Assembly (NCBI RefSeq): GCF_014653695.1
Contig: NZ_BNAR01000001.1
Location: forward strand, 1,116,001-1,180,000
Length of the DNA stretch: 64,000 nt
Origin: Lentzea cavernae
Lineage (GTDB): Bacteria; Actinomycetota; Actinomycetes; Mycobacteriales; Pseudonocardiaceae
Direction: 5' to 3'
Made by a program: the position numbers and the translations under genes
Shown: piece after piece, positions 38,956 through 47,116 of the stretch
Numbering within the stretch: the stretch's first letter is position 1
How the letters are laid out: the number at the start of each line of letters is the position of its first letter
The notes under the pieces: generated by a model
The model's database searches: none
The model's input: the letters and a program-made list of their open reading frames with translations, nothing else
What the model was told of the DNA's origin: nothing

Positions 38956-39677
38956 AGCTGGCAGCGACCGATTTCGGCGGCGACGGCCGGCCGTTCCTGC
39001 TCCTGCACGGCCTGGGCGGCGACAGATCAGCCTGGCAATCGCTTGCGCCCCAACTGGACGGGCGCGCCGTCGCGGTCGACCTCCGCGGGCACGGCGACAG
39101 CCCCGACGGGCCGTGGGACTGGGAAGCGGTGCTCGACGACCTCGACGACACCGCCGTCCACTTCGGACTCGACAACCCCGTGGTCGTCGGCCATTCGCTG
39201 GGCGGGGTCATCGCGGGCCTGTGGGCGCTGCGGCACCCGTCGTGCCCGGCGGCGGTGAGCCTGGACGGACACCGTTCCGCCACAACGCATCCGGCGAACT
39301 ACGCGGGTCTGTCCGAAGAGGAGGTGACCAGGGGCCTGGCCGAGCTGAACGCGATCTTCGACGCCCAGCTGGAGACGATCACCCGCCCGTCCCCCGAGAT
39401 CCTCTCAACGCTGAGGACCTCCCCGGAACTCCTCGACGCCCTACCGGTCTTCGCGAAGGTGACCGCGCCGTTCCTGCTGGTGCTCGCCACCCGCAACCTC
39501 CCGGTGCCGCCCACCCTGGTGCCGCTCTTCGACGCCCACCGCGCCGGACTGCGCCGCGACCTGCCACCGACCATCGAGGTGCGCGAGATCGACGCGACGC
39601 ACGGCATGGTGTCCGGACTGCCCGCGGAGGTCGCGGCGATCGTCAATCACTTCGTGAGCAGCCGCTTCAACGCCTGA
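38952..39677 (+). CDS. Alpha/beta hydrolase
   Basis: A 241-residue cytosolic alpha/beta hydrolase: oxyanion loop FLLLHGLGGDRSAW, DLRGHGDSPDG, nucleophile elbow VVVGHSLGGVIAG, and the catalytic histidine probably in DATHGMVSGLP. A helical cap lies between. The substrate is unknown. It is coupled to the upstream HTH gene by a 4-base overlap and its 3' end overlaps the convergent TetR gene by 31 bases. Confidence 0.88.
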   Translation: MKLAATDFGGDGRPFLLLHGLGGDRSAWQSLAPQLDGRAVAVDLRGHGDSPDGPWDWEAVLDDLDDTAVHFGLDNPVVVGHSLGGVIAGLWALRHPSCPAAVSLDGHRSATTHPANYAGLSEEEVTRGLAELNAIFDAQLETITRPSPEILSTLRTSPELLDALPVFAKVTAPFLLVLATRNLPVPPTLVPLFDAHRAGLRRDLPPTIEVREIDATHGMVSGLPAEVAAIVNHFVSSRFNA

Positions 39678-40246
39678 CGCGCCCGGCCCGGCGCCGTGCT
39701 GTCGCGTTCGAGCTGCAGGAAGTGGTTGAGCGCCAGCATGACCCCGAGGATCTCGTAGATCATCTGGTCGACGTCCGTGTCCAGCTTCAGGTCACCGTCG
39801 CTCACCGCGCGCCGGATGTGGATCCGCAAGTCCCGGCGCCACAACGCGTTCATACCCGCCAGCGCGTCCCGCACCCGCCCGCTGCGCCCGTCGAACTCGG
39901 CCGTCGCGGCGGTGAAGAAGCACCCACCGGGCAGCACCTCGCGTTCGAGGTAGGACACCCACGCCTCGCAGACGTCGACCAGCCGCGGCAACCCCGACGG
40001 CATCTGCTTCACCTTGCGCGGCACCTCCCGCAGGAACACCTCCGCGGCCTGGTCGACCACCGCGAGTTGCAGCGCCTCCTTGGTGCCGAAGTGCCCCAGC
40101 AACCCGGCTTTGCTCATCCCGAGCTCCGCGGCGAGCCGCCCGATCGTGAGCCCCTCCAGCCCCTCCGCCGAGGCGATGGCGAGGCTGTGCTCGAGGATGC
40201 GCTGCCGCGTCTCCAGTGTGTCGGCGACAGATCTGCGCGGGCTCAT
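39647..40246 (-). CDS. TetR family transcriptional regulator
   Basis: A 199-residue TetR protein with HTH residues IGRLAAELGMSKAGLLGHFG (about 35-55) and a C-terminal domain of the type found in actinobacterial regulators of fatty acid or polyketide genes (GGCFFTAATAEFDGR is typical). It is divergent from the KAS III gene, and a palindrome ACCGATCGGT between them is its likely operator. Confidence 0.9.
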   Translation of the reverse strand: MSPRRSVADTLETRQRILEHSLAIASAEGLEGLTIGRLAAELGMSKAGLLGHFGTKEALQLAVVDQAAEVFLREVPRKVKQMPSGLPRLVDVCEAWVSYLEREVLPGGCFFTAATAEFDGRSGRVRDALAGMNALWRRDLRIHIRRAVSDGDLKLDTDVDQMIYEILGVMLALNHFLQLERDSTAPGRARQALKRLLTK

Positions 40247-40275
40247 CCCTGTAGCTTACGTCTCTTTAGCTACCG

Positions 40276-40294
40276 ACCGATCGGTTGCTATATT
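40276..40294. promoter_or_regulatory. TetR-type operator and -10 box upstream of the KAS III gene
   Basis: The perfect palindrome ACCGATCGGT (40276-40285) is followed by TATATT (40289-40294), a good -10 for the plus-strand gene. A bound repressor would sit on the promoter between -10 and -35. The divergent TetR gene starts 30 bases to the left. Confidence 0.55.
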
Positions 40295-40327
40295 CGCGAC
40301 GTCGCAGCCTCGCCGAAGGAGCTCACC

Positions 40328-41272
40328 TTGTCCGGATCACGTGTCGTGGCGTTCGGCCATCACCAGCCCGAGCGAGTGCTGACCAACGCCGACCTGGAAA
40401 AGATGGTCGACACCAACGACGCGTGGATCCTCCAGCGCACCGGCATCGCCACCCGCCGCATAGCCGCCGAATCCGAATCCGTGGCCGACATGGCCTCCGA
40501 AGCAGGCGCCAAGGCCCTGGCCGCCTCCGGCCTGTCCCCCTCCGACATCGGCCAGGTCATCGTCGCCACCTGCTCGGCCATCGACCGCAGCCCCTCCACC
40601 GCGGCCTCCGTGGCAGCCCGCCTCTCCATCCCCTCCGCAGTGGTCTTCGACCTCAACAACGCCTGCGCCGGCTTCTGCACCGCCCTCACCACCGCAGACC
40701 ACACCATCCGCGCAGGCGCGGCCGAGCACGCCCTCGTCATCGGCGCCGAGAAGATGTCCGACCTCGTCGACTGGACCGACCGCTCCTCCTGCATCCTGCT
40801 GGGTGACGGCGCCGGCGCGGCCGTGGTCAGCGCCTCCCCCGAAGCCCTGATCGGCCCGGCGACCTGGGGCTCGGACCCCACCCGCAGCAACGCCGTCCGC
40901 CTCGTCGACGACTGGCAGCCCCGCTTCGAACAGGAGGGCCAGGCCGTCTTCCGCTGGGCCACCAGCGAACTCCCCGCCATCGCCGTCCAGGCCTGCGAAC
41001 GGGCAGGCATCGCCGTCACGGACCTGGCAGCCGTCGTCACCCACCAGGCCAACCTGCGCATCATCGAGGCACTGACCAGGAAACTCGGCCTGCGCGACGA
41101 CGTGGTCATCGCCCGGGACGTGGTGGAGTCCGGCAACACCTCCGCCGCCTCGGTACCGCTCGCACTGTCCAAGATGGCCGAACGCGGCGAGCTCCCGTCG
41201 GGCGCGCCCGTGCTGCTGTTCGCCTTCGGCGGCGGACTCTCGTGGGCAGGCCAGGTCATCACCACCCCGTAG
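40328..41272 (+). CDS. 3-oxoacyl-ACP synthase III (KAS III, FabH-like)
   Basis: A 314-residue thiolase-fold condensing enzyme with the KAS III triad: C in FDLNNACAGFCTA, H in VVTHQANLRI, N in VESGNTSAAS. The N-terminus SRVVAFGHHQPERVLTNADL is also typical. The TTG at 40328 is chosen because GGAG precedes it by 6 bases; the open frame continues far upstream but that part overlaps other genes. It stands outside any fab operon and is controlled by its own TetR gene, so it may make special starter units or acyl esters instead of serving housekeeping fatty acid synthesis. Confidence 0.92.
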   Translation: MSGSRVVAFGHHQPERVLTNADLEKMVDTNDAWILQRTGIATRRIAAESESVADMASEAGAKALAASGLSPSDIGQVIVATCSAIDRSPSTAASVAARLSIPSAVVFDLNNACAGFCTALTTADHTIRAGAAEHALVIGAEKMSDLVDWTDRSSCILLGDGAGAAVVSASPEALIGPATWGSDPTRSNAVRLVDDWQPRFEQEGQAVFRWATSELPAIAVQACERAGIAVTDLAAVVTHQANLRIIEALTRKLGLRDDVVIARDVVESGNTSAASVPLALSKMAERGELPSGAPVLLFAFGGGLSWAGQVITTP

Positions 41273-41285
41273 GCCCCGACGGCAC

Positions 41286-41374
41286 GGCGAAGCCGAAGGC
41301 GAGGCGTCCCTCCTGACAGCAAGGGCAACGGCGAAGCCGAGCCACCTGGCCGCTAACGGCAATGGCGAAGCCGA
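41286..41374. repeat. Three GGCGAAGCCGA direct repeats
   Basis: GGCGAAGCCGA occurs at 41286-41296, 41330-41340 and 41364-41374. The last two share a longer context, GGCAAYGGCGAAGCCGAG. Each copy contains a short GGC/GCC stem. They lie just after the KAS III gene in DNA with no coding signal. Confidence 0.6.
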
Positions 41375-41425
41375 GGCGTGCGAACTTCTCTCGGCTGAGT
41401 CAGCGGTGGAACGCAACCACGACGG

Positions 41426-41546
41426 CGATTGGGGCTTGACTTCGGGTGTGAGGCCCTACACTGATCGATCGGCTGGGCTCCTTTGATGCCCAGCTTTCAA
41501 GGCCGATCCAGGGCCTCACAAGGGCCCCGAAGTCAAGCCCCAATCG
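41426..41546. repeat. 121-bp nested palindromic element
   Basis: The outer arms 41426-41445 and 41527-41546 are perfect 20-bp inverted repeats. Inside, 41448-41457 pairs with 41510-41519 (10 bp), 41467-41473 with 41502-41508 (7 bp), and 41472-41478 with 41488-41494 (GCTGGGC/GCCCAGC) around a 9-base loop. A frame crossing it has no plausible protein. It may be a small miniature inverted-repeat element or the DNA of a structured RNA. Confidence 0.7.
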
Positions 41547-41671
41547 CGATCGTCGCGAAGCGGCGATGACCGGCACCGGCTCGTCACGGGCCAACGCAGC
41601 CACCCTCGCAAGGTGACCTTCGGCCACGCCAGGCGACCACCCGCTGAAACGGGAACACCCCGGAAATAGGC

Positions 41672-41710
41672 CGGTGTGGCGACTCGGGAGCCCGCCGAGC
41701 CGCCACACCG
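41672..41710. terminator. Strong bidirectional hairpin between convergent genes
   Basis: CGGTGTGGCG (41672-41681) pairs with CGCCACACCG (41701-41710); after one mismatch CTCGG pairs with CCGAG around a 7-base loop. It lies between the plus-strand KAS III gene and the minus-strand reductase, where a shared terminator is expected. There is no T-tract, as is common in actinomycetes. Confidence 0.6.
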
Positions 41711-41867
41711 TTGGTGACGCGCGAAGAAGAAGCTTCAGACCACCGGCGCGGAAACGAGCGCATCGCCGCGTGACGTCATAGGTCCGCCACCTGGCCACGC
41801 GGGCGACGTCGGAGTTCGCCGTTCCCGCTTGCCCTTTACCGACGACCTGAAAACCTCCTCCACCTGG

Positions 41868-43250
41868 TTAGGGCCTCGCGCGTCCTCCGCCCGACCGCAC
41901 CATCTCCGGCCTCGAACGCGAATGCCGCCGCCGCTGCAATGGCGGGGACATCGACGACGAGACGGACGGGGGAACGGATGATGCGAGGGCGGCGACCGGT
42001 TCGGGAACCGGGATCATGGCGGTCGGGAGGACTTCCGGGGACTCGGCGGCGGCAGGCTCTGCCTCCGGCTGCGTCCACACCGGAACGTTCGTCTCGACCA
42101 TGTTCTGCCGGAACAGCTCCGGCGTCTCGGTGATGATCTTGCCCGGCGATTCCAGACCCACGATGCCGACGAGTTTGCCGTTGGCGATGAAGCCGGTGAG
42201 TCCGTTCACGTCGGTGGTGTCGGTGCCGAGCACGGGGAGGCCCGCGCCCTGCACGCGCATGCCGTACTGCTCGGTCCAGAAGCGCGGGACCGGGGTGTAG
42301 GTCTTGGCGTGGTTGCGGCCCACCAGGAGGTTCTCGGCCGCAGCACGGCCTCCCTCGACGGCGTTGAGCCAGTGCTCGACCCGTCTGACGGCGCCGTTGA
42401 AGCGCATGTTGGGCCAGCGGGCCACGTCACCGCAGGCGACGAGGTTCTCGGCGCCGACGACGTGGTTCGTCGAGTCGCACAGCACGCCGTCGGAGATGTC
42501 GAGACCGGAGCCGCGCAGCCAGTCGACGGCCGGCGAGGCGCCTACGGCGAGGACCACGCACGAGGCGAAGAAGACCTGGCCGTCCGAGAGGTGGATGCCG
42601 ATGCCGCCGGGCTGGCGCACCCAGTGCTTGATGCCGACGCCGGTGGCCAGCCGCACCCCGTGCTCGACGTGCGCCTCGGTGATCTTCTTGCCGATGTCGT
42701 CGCCGACGACGCCGCCCAGCAACGCGGGCGAGCGCACGATCAGGGCCACGTCGCGGCCCATGTGACGGATCGAACAGGCGAGCTCGCAGCCGATGAACCC
42801 GCCGCCGATGACGGCGACGAGGCCCTGCGACTGACGGATGTTCTTGCGGATCGCGATCGCGTCGTCCAACGTCCGCAGCACGTGCACCCGCGGGTCGTGG
42901 CGCGGCGCGCCGCCCATCGCCCTGGCGTCGACGCCGGTGGCGATGATCATGCCGTCGTACTTGATCTCCTCGCCACCGGGCACCCAGACCGACTGCTTCT
43001 TGGGGTCCAGGTGCAGGGCCGGGGAGTTCATGCGCCACTCGGCGTCGAGGTCACCCGAGAACGACAGCAACGAGTCGTCCGGGGTCCACTCACCGGTGAT
43101 CATCTGCTTCGACAGGCAAGGGCGGTGGTACGGGAGGTGCCGCTCCGCGGACAGGATGGTGATCTGCCCGTCGAAACCCATCTCCCGCAGCCGTTCCGCG
43201 GAACGGACTCCACCGAGTCCACCGCCGACGACCACGATCCGTTCGCTCAC
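41868..43250 (-). CDS. FAD-dependent ferredoxin reductase with C-terminal tail
   Basis: A 460-residue pyridine nucleotide-disulphide oxidoreductase of the ferredoxin/rubredoxin reductase class. It has the FAD-binding start RIVVVGGGLGGVRSAERLRE, the NAD(P)H-binding VAVIGGGFIGCELACSIR, and the second FAD motif NLVACGDVARWPN. About 60 residues after the usual end are Pro/Ser/Arg-rich and unconserved. The GTG overlaps the ferredoxin-fusion stop by 4 bases, so the two are co-translated. It probably passes electrons from NAD(P)H to the ferredoxin domain of the neighbouring membrane protein. Confidence 0.9.
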   Translation of the reverse strand: MSERIVVVGGGLGGVRSAERLREMGFDGQITILSAERHLPYHRPCLSKQMITGEWTPDDSLLSFSGDLDAEWRMNSPALHLDPKKQSVWVPGGEEIKYDGMIIATGVDARAMGGAPRHDPRVHVLRTLDDAIAIRKNIRQSQGLVAVIGGGFIGCELACSIRHMGRDVALIVRSPALLGGVVGDDIGKKITEAHVEHGVRLATGVGIKHWVRQPGGIGIHLSDGQVFFASCVVLAVGASPAVDWLRGSGLDISDGVLCDSTNHVVGAENLVACGDVARWPNMRFNGAVRRVEHWLNAVEGGRAAAENLLVGRNHAKTYTPVPRFWTEQYGMRVQGAGLPVLGTDTTDVNGLTGFIANGKLVGIVGLESPGKIITETPELFRQNMVETNVPVWTQPEAEPAAAESPEVLPTAMIPVPEPVAALASSVPPSVSSSMSPPLQRRRHSRSRPEMVRSGGGRARP

Positions 43251-44071
43251 TTCACTCGCTCCCTGATCTCGATCGCGCGCATCGGGCACGCGCGTTGTGC
43301 CGCCCTGGCCTGAGCGAAGTGCTCCTCGGGCGGCCGGCGGTTGTAGGTCAGGCGGTTGTCTTCGATCAGCTGGAAGACGTCCGGGGCCTCCGCCTGGCAG
43401 GTGCCGTAGCGGTGGCACTTCTCGTTGTTGACGCTCACGTCCATCGCGTCGCCCTCGCCGACGCCGGGTTCCTTGCCGCGCTCGGCGTCGAGCATGCCGA
43501 TGCGCATCAGCACCTCGGGAGGCAGGAACCTGGCCAGCGCCAGGGTGGCGGTGGGGACGAGAACGGTGAGGCCGGCGAGCCAGAGAACGGACAGGTTGCC
43601 GTTCGCGATGGCGCCGAACCAGGAGTGCACCACGGTGATCGTCACCGCGATGTACGCCGTTTGGTGGAACCTCAACCACTTGCGGTAGAAGACTTTGTGC
43701 CTCATCGACGCCAGCACGGCGATCGCGAGCATGACCTCCAGGCCGAGGATGCCCAGCGCGTGCCGGAAAAGACCGCCGTCGACGAACGGCAGGATCAGCT
43801 TGATGATGCTGAGGGGGGCACCCTGCAGCAGCGAGAAGGCGAACGCGTGGATGCAGCCGAACGCGATCGCCAGTGACGCGAGCACCATGTGCCCGTTCTT
43901 CAGACCTTCACGGCCGGTGAGCTTCTCGGCCCATCCGGTCGCGATCAGCACGCCCCAGGACAAGGTGGCGCACATCAGTACATAAGCCAGCCTGGCGGAG
44001 ATCTGGGCCATCTTCTTGACACCCGAGTCGAACTCGGCTTGGGCCACCAGGAGCGGAATCTGGCTCGACAA
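43247..44071 (-). CDS. Ferric-reductase-like membrane domain fused to ferredoxin
   Basis: A protein of about 274 residues. The first 190 have five or six membrane segments with spaced histidines (LAIAFGCIHAFAFSLL, WLRFHQTAYIAVTITVVHSW), as in ferric reductase-like or cytochrome b-type domains that bind two haems. The last 80 form a ferredoxin with C-x5-C (KCHRYGTC) and a later CP (RACPMRAIEI), the [3Fe-4S]-type three-cysteine pattern. The TTG at 44071 is proposed because GGAGG lies 8 bases upstream; ATG 44137 or ATG 44011 are alternatives. With the downstream reductase it could move electrons from NAD(P)H across the membrane. Confidence 0.82.
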   Translation of the reverse strand: MSSQIPLLVAQAEFDSGVKKMAQISARLAYVLMCATLSWGVLIATGWAEKLTGREGLKNGHMVLASLAIAFGCIHAFAFSLLQGAPLSIIKLILPFVDGGLFRHALGILGLEVMLAIAVLASMRHKVFYRKWLRFHQTAYIAVTITVVHSWFGAIANGNLSVLWLAGLTVLVPTATLALARFLPPEVLMRIGMLDAERGKEPGVGEGDAMDVSVNNEKCHRYGTCQAEAPDVFQLIEDNRLTYNRRPPEEHFAQARAAQRACPMRAIEIRERVK

Positions 44072-44231
44072 CAACTCTTCCTCCGGAAAGAACTTCTCGC
44101 GGGACCCGCCCGGCCCTGGGTGCAGGAGTGGACACATCAGAACCGGGCGGGTGGGAACAGGTCCGCGTTGGAGTGCCTCTGACCTTGGGACACCACCTCC
44201 GTTTACCGTCGTGCAACGGGGTCTTGCAGAA

Positions 44232-44942
44232 TCACCGCACCGGTCGTCGCGGGCGGAGTACTCGGAGCAGGAGCACCGTGAGGACGGCTCCCGCGGCGGT
44301 GACCGTGAGGATCACCCACATGTTCGGGCTCTCGTCGGAGGACAGAGTCGCGTTGATGATGTTGCCGGCGGGCTGGGGCTCCGCGAACGCCGCGTCGCCA
44401 GCGAGGCCCGAGCTCTCCAGCAGCGTCATGTGCTTCATCACCACGTCGATACCGGCCTGGGCGAAGCCGCGGATCACGTCGTTGCGCGTTCCTGAGCGCA
44501 CCTTCGCGATGAACGGGAAGATCTGGCCGTGCGCGGCGCGCAACCGGGCGATGAACGCCTGGTCGAACGCGTCACCTTCGAGCGCGTTGATCTCTTCCAT
44601 CCACGACTGCTGCGTCGGGTTCGGCACGTCGGGCGTGGTCAGCCCGAAGCCGGCGGCGGTCTTCTTCGTCAGCGCGTCCAGCATCATGTGGTCGAGCATG
44701 ATCATCTTGCCGATCTGCTTGACCCTGGCGTTGGACGCCTTGGTGGCCGTGAGCTCGCCCATGGGCATCTCCCACAGGCCGGCGAGGCGCACCCTGTTCA
44801 GCAGTTCGCGGTCGTTCGCGGTCAACGGCCCTGACGGGGTGTCCATCACTCCCCCGGTGTCCGCGGGCTGTGCTGCAGCCGTGGCGGCCAGGCCGGAGAA
44901 GAGGAACAACATCGCAAAGACGGTGGCGAGGGCTCTGGTCAT
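44232..44942 (-). CDS. Exported DUF4142 protein with C-terminal membrane anchor
   Basis: A 236-residue protein with a signal peptide (MTRALATVFAMLFLFSGLAA, cleavage near AAAQPA), a ferritin-like four-helix DUF4142 domain (LTANDRELLNRVRLAGLWEM, ASNARVKQIGKMIMLDHMML) and a C-terminal membrane helix (MWVILTVTAAGAVLTVLLL) with a basic end. It is thus an anchored extracytoplasmic helical bundle. The ATG at 44942 is used; a TTG at 44966 is in frame. It lies between the lipoprotein and the ferric-reductase-like gene on the same strand and probably belongs to the same redox unit. Confidence 0.85.
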   Translation of the reverse strand: MTRALATVFAMLFLFSGLAATAAAQPADTGGVMDTPSGPLTANDRELLNRVRLAGLWEMPMGELTATKASNARVKQIGKMIMLDHMMLDALTKKTAAGFGLTTPDVPNPTQQSWMEEINALEGDAFDQAFIARLRAAHGQIFPFIAKVRSGTRNDVIRGFAQAGIDVVMKHMTLLESSGLAGDAAFAEPQPAGNIINATLSSDESPNMWVILTVTAAGAVLTVLLLRVLRPRRPVR

Positions 44943-45008
44943 CGTCTTGTTGTCCTCGTTGTCCAAAGGAAGTCGATAGGGGATGAATGGAGTTCTGAGC
45001 AGTGGGGC

Positions 45009-45608
45009 TCAGTAACCGGGCGCGGCGGGCGGTGGCGCGGACTGCGGTGTCTGCGCGGTGCCCGAACTGGGGGACGTGCCCGGCGTGCTGCTGCTCTTGT
45101 TGCTGTTGTTCTGCGCTTTGCCGCCGGTGATCTTGGCGCCGTTGGGGGCGGTGACGAACCACACTCCGCCCTTGCCCTGCCCCTTCATGTCACCGGCGGT
45201 CTTGTCCTCGGCGAACGTGTACTGCGGCCAGCCCTGGATGGTGAGCTGCTTGGTGCCGTCCGGCCTGGTCAGGACCCCCATCGAGATGGGGTCCACCCCG
45301 GTCGCCATCGGCGTCTTGTCCGCGAGGACCGGCTTCCACGCCTTCGCGCACTCGCCCTCGCAGTTCGACTTGGACGGCTTGGGGACGTCCTTGTCGTAGC
45401 GGTAGAGCGGGAGCCCGTCGGCGTCGGTGACGAACCAGCCCATCTGCTCGTTGTTCGCGATGAAGTAGTTGTTCATCCCGCTCAGATCAGCGGGTTTCGC
45501 CTGCAAGCCGCCCGTGGCGACCCCTCCGGGAGGGGTCTGGGCGCTGCCGCACGCGGTGAGGGCGAGAGCCAGGGCCGCGAAGGCGGTGATGGCCTGTCCA
45601 CGTCGCAT
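45009..45608 (-). CDS. COG4315-type secreted lipoprotein
   Basis: A 199-residue lipoprotein with signal sequence and lipobox LALTAC/GS. The mature part has the duplicated COG4315 motifs: GWFVTDADGLPLYRYDKD, then CEGECAKAWKPVLAD with a CxxxC pair, and LTIQGWPQYTFAEDKTAGD. The tail is Ser/Pro/Thr-rich. The family is common next to redox and sigma-factor genes but has no assigned activity. AAGGA lies 7 bases before the ATG. It is divergent from the ECF sigma gene, 114 bases apart, where a shared sigma-dependent promoter is likely. Confidence 0.88.
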   Translation of the reverse strand: MRRGQAITAFAALALALTACGSAQTPPGGVATGGLQAKPADLSGMNNYFIANNEQMGWFVTDADGLPLYRYDKDVPKPSKSNCEGECAKAWKPVLADKTPMATGVDPISMGVLTRPDGTKQLTIQGWPQYTFAEDKTAGDMKGQGKGGVWFVTAPNGAKITGGKAQNNSNKSSSTPGTSPSSGTAQTPQSAPPPAAPGY

Positions 45609-45722
45609 CGGCAGGTCCTTTCTCAACTGGGGTACCGAGGAGTACGGACACGATCCGGCAACGGTTCACGTGGTTCGTGAGGAATATTTGCCTCTCGACT
45701 TCCGACGGTTGATGGGGCAAGG

Positions 45723-46292
45723 ATGTCCCCCGTGGCGCGGCATAGACGTCAACGTGAGTTAGACGAACAATCACCAAGACCGGGATCTCTCGAGGAAGAG
45801 TTGATCCGTCGGCTGTACGAGGAATTCGGCAGTGCCCTGCTGGGACACTGCATGAGGTTGACGGGCCATGATCGTCAGTGGGCCGAGGACATCGTGCAGG
45901 AGACCCTGGTCAGGGCATGGCGCAACGCCGAGAAACTCGAGCGTGATCCCGTGCTCTTGCGGTCGTGGTTGTTCACGGTGGCAAGGCGGTTGGTCATTGA
46001 CGACAGGCGCAAGAGAAGCGTCCGTCCGCAGGAGTTCGAACTGACCCCTTCGGACGAGTCGCCTTCCGGAAGCGAAGAGGATCGCACCCTCGCGGCGATC
46101 GTCGTGGCGGAGGCGATGAACGGTCTCTCGGAGGAACACAGGGAGGCTATTCTCGAGACATATCTGCGGGACCGCACCGTCGGTGAGGCCGCGGCGGCAC
46201 TCGGTGTGCCACCGGGAACGGTCAAGTCGAGGGTGTACTACGCGCTCCGTGCGTTGCGGCGCGCGTTGCACGATCGGGGAGAGACGCGGTGA
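45723..46292 (+). CDS. ECF RNA polymerase sigma factor
   Basis: A 189-residue ECF sigma factor: region 2 (HCMRLTGHDRQWAEDIVQET, then LVRAWRNAEKL) and region 4 (GLSEEHREAILETYLRDRTV, GVPPGTVKSRVYYALRALR). GGGGCAAGG lies right before the ATG. It is coupled to the anti-sigma gene by a 4-base overlap (GTGA). The divergent lipoprotein, DUF4142 and ferric-reductase genes are its probable regulon; the arrangement resembles SigL/SigK-type envelope redox systems. Confidence 0.93.
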   Translation: MSPVARHRRQRELDEQSPRPGSLEEELIRRLYEEFGSALLGHCMRLTGHDRQWAEDIVQETLVRAWRNAEKLERDPVLLRSWLFTVARRLVIDDRRKRSVRPQEFELTPSDESPSGSEEDRTLAAIVVAEAMNGLSEEHREAILETYLRDRTVGEAAAALGVPPGTVKSRVYYALRALRRALHDRGETR

Positions 46293-47032
46293 CAACGGCA
46301 CCAGATCACCTCGACGTCGCCGCCTACGTGCTCGGCATCCTCGATGCCGATGAGGTGGAGGCGTTCGAGAACCACCTGACCGAGTGTCGGCGGTGTGCTC
46401 TTGACCTGCGCGACTTCGCGGTGGTGCCGGACCTCATCGACGAGGCCGACGCGGGCGGGATGCTGCGCGGAACAGCGCCGGAACGCCCCGACGGCAAGTC
46501 GGTGCGGGTCATGCTCGACGCCGTCGCGGCGCGCAGGAAGCGCCGACGGTGGTTCGTCGCCCAGGGTGTCGCGGCCGCCGCCGCCGGCATCGTGGCGGTG
46601 ACCGCCGTGGTGACGACGCTCGTCGTGCGCACCGGAGATGACGGTTCGAACCAGGCGGCGCCCCAGAACCCCGGCACCTCGACGTCGCAGACGCGGGTGG
46701 CGAACAACTCCTCCGACAAGTCGATGGAGATCAAGCACCAGGACCCGAACAGCGGCGTCGGCACGAAGATCACCGCTTCCGACGAGCCGTCGGGGACCGC
46801 GATGGACATCGAGGTCACCGGCATGTCCGGACCCAGCAGGGGTTCGCTCGTCGCCGTGGGCCGCGCGGGCCGTGTCGCGCAGGTCACGTCCTGGTACGCC
46901 CCCGAACCGGTGGCAGGGGACAAGAAGACCATCAAGCTGGCCGCCAACGTGGCCATGCGGTGGCACGAGATCGCGACGTTCCGGATCGTCGACGAGAACG
47001 GCAAAACACTGCTCGAAGTCGTCGCTTCCTGA
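46289..47032 (+). CDS. Zinc-finger anti-sigma factor, membrane-anchored
   Basis: A 247-residue anti-sigma factor. The N-terminal ZAS domain has HLTECRRC (HxxxCxxC) near residue 30; a single membrane helix lies near residues 94-112 (VAAAAAGIVAVTAVVTTLVV); the extracytoplasmic part has an anti-sigma-K-like beta domain with RGSLVAVGRAGRVAQVTSWY and FRIVDENGKTLLEVVAS. The zinc thiols could sense oxidation, releasing the sigma factor encoded just upstream. A strong terminator follows 20 bases after the stop. Confidence 0.92.
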   Translation: MTTAPDHLDVAAYVLGILDADEVEAFENHLTECRRCALDLRDFAVVPDLIDEADAGGMLRGTAPERPDGKSVRVMLDAVAARRKRRRWFVAQGVAAAAAGIVAVTAVVTTLVVRTGDDGSNQAAPQNPGTSTSQTRVANNSSDKSMEIKHQDPNSGVGTKITASDEPSGTAMDIEVTGMSGPSRGSLVAVGRAGRVAQVTSWYAPEPVAGDKKTIKLAANVAMRWHEIATFRIVDENGKTLLEVVAS

Positions 47033-47052
47033 CGTTTCCCGACACCAGGCCG

Positions 47053-47099
47053 CTGCCCCCGCCGGATCCGTGAGATCCTGTGGGGGCAGTTGTCGTTTT
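47053..47099 (+). terminator. Rho-independent terminator after the anti-sigma gene
   Basis: CTGCCCCC (47053-47060) pairs with GGGGGCAG (47082-47089), and inside GGATC pairs with GATCC, giving a long GC-rich stem. TTGTCGTTTT follows directly. This is the clearest intrinsic terminator in the window. Confidence 0.8.
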
Positions 47100-47116
47100 C
47101 GGGGAAGGCTGTCTAC

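Noticed and set aside
39113..40327. Plus-strand extension of the KAS III frame
   Set aside because: It passes through the hydrolase and TetR genes in other frames; the TTG at 40328 has a good ribosome-binding site.
41400..41798. 132-codon minus-strand frame across the nested palindrome
   Set aside because: No motif, poor codon bias, and its sequence is dictated by the inverted repeats.
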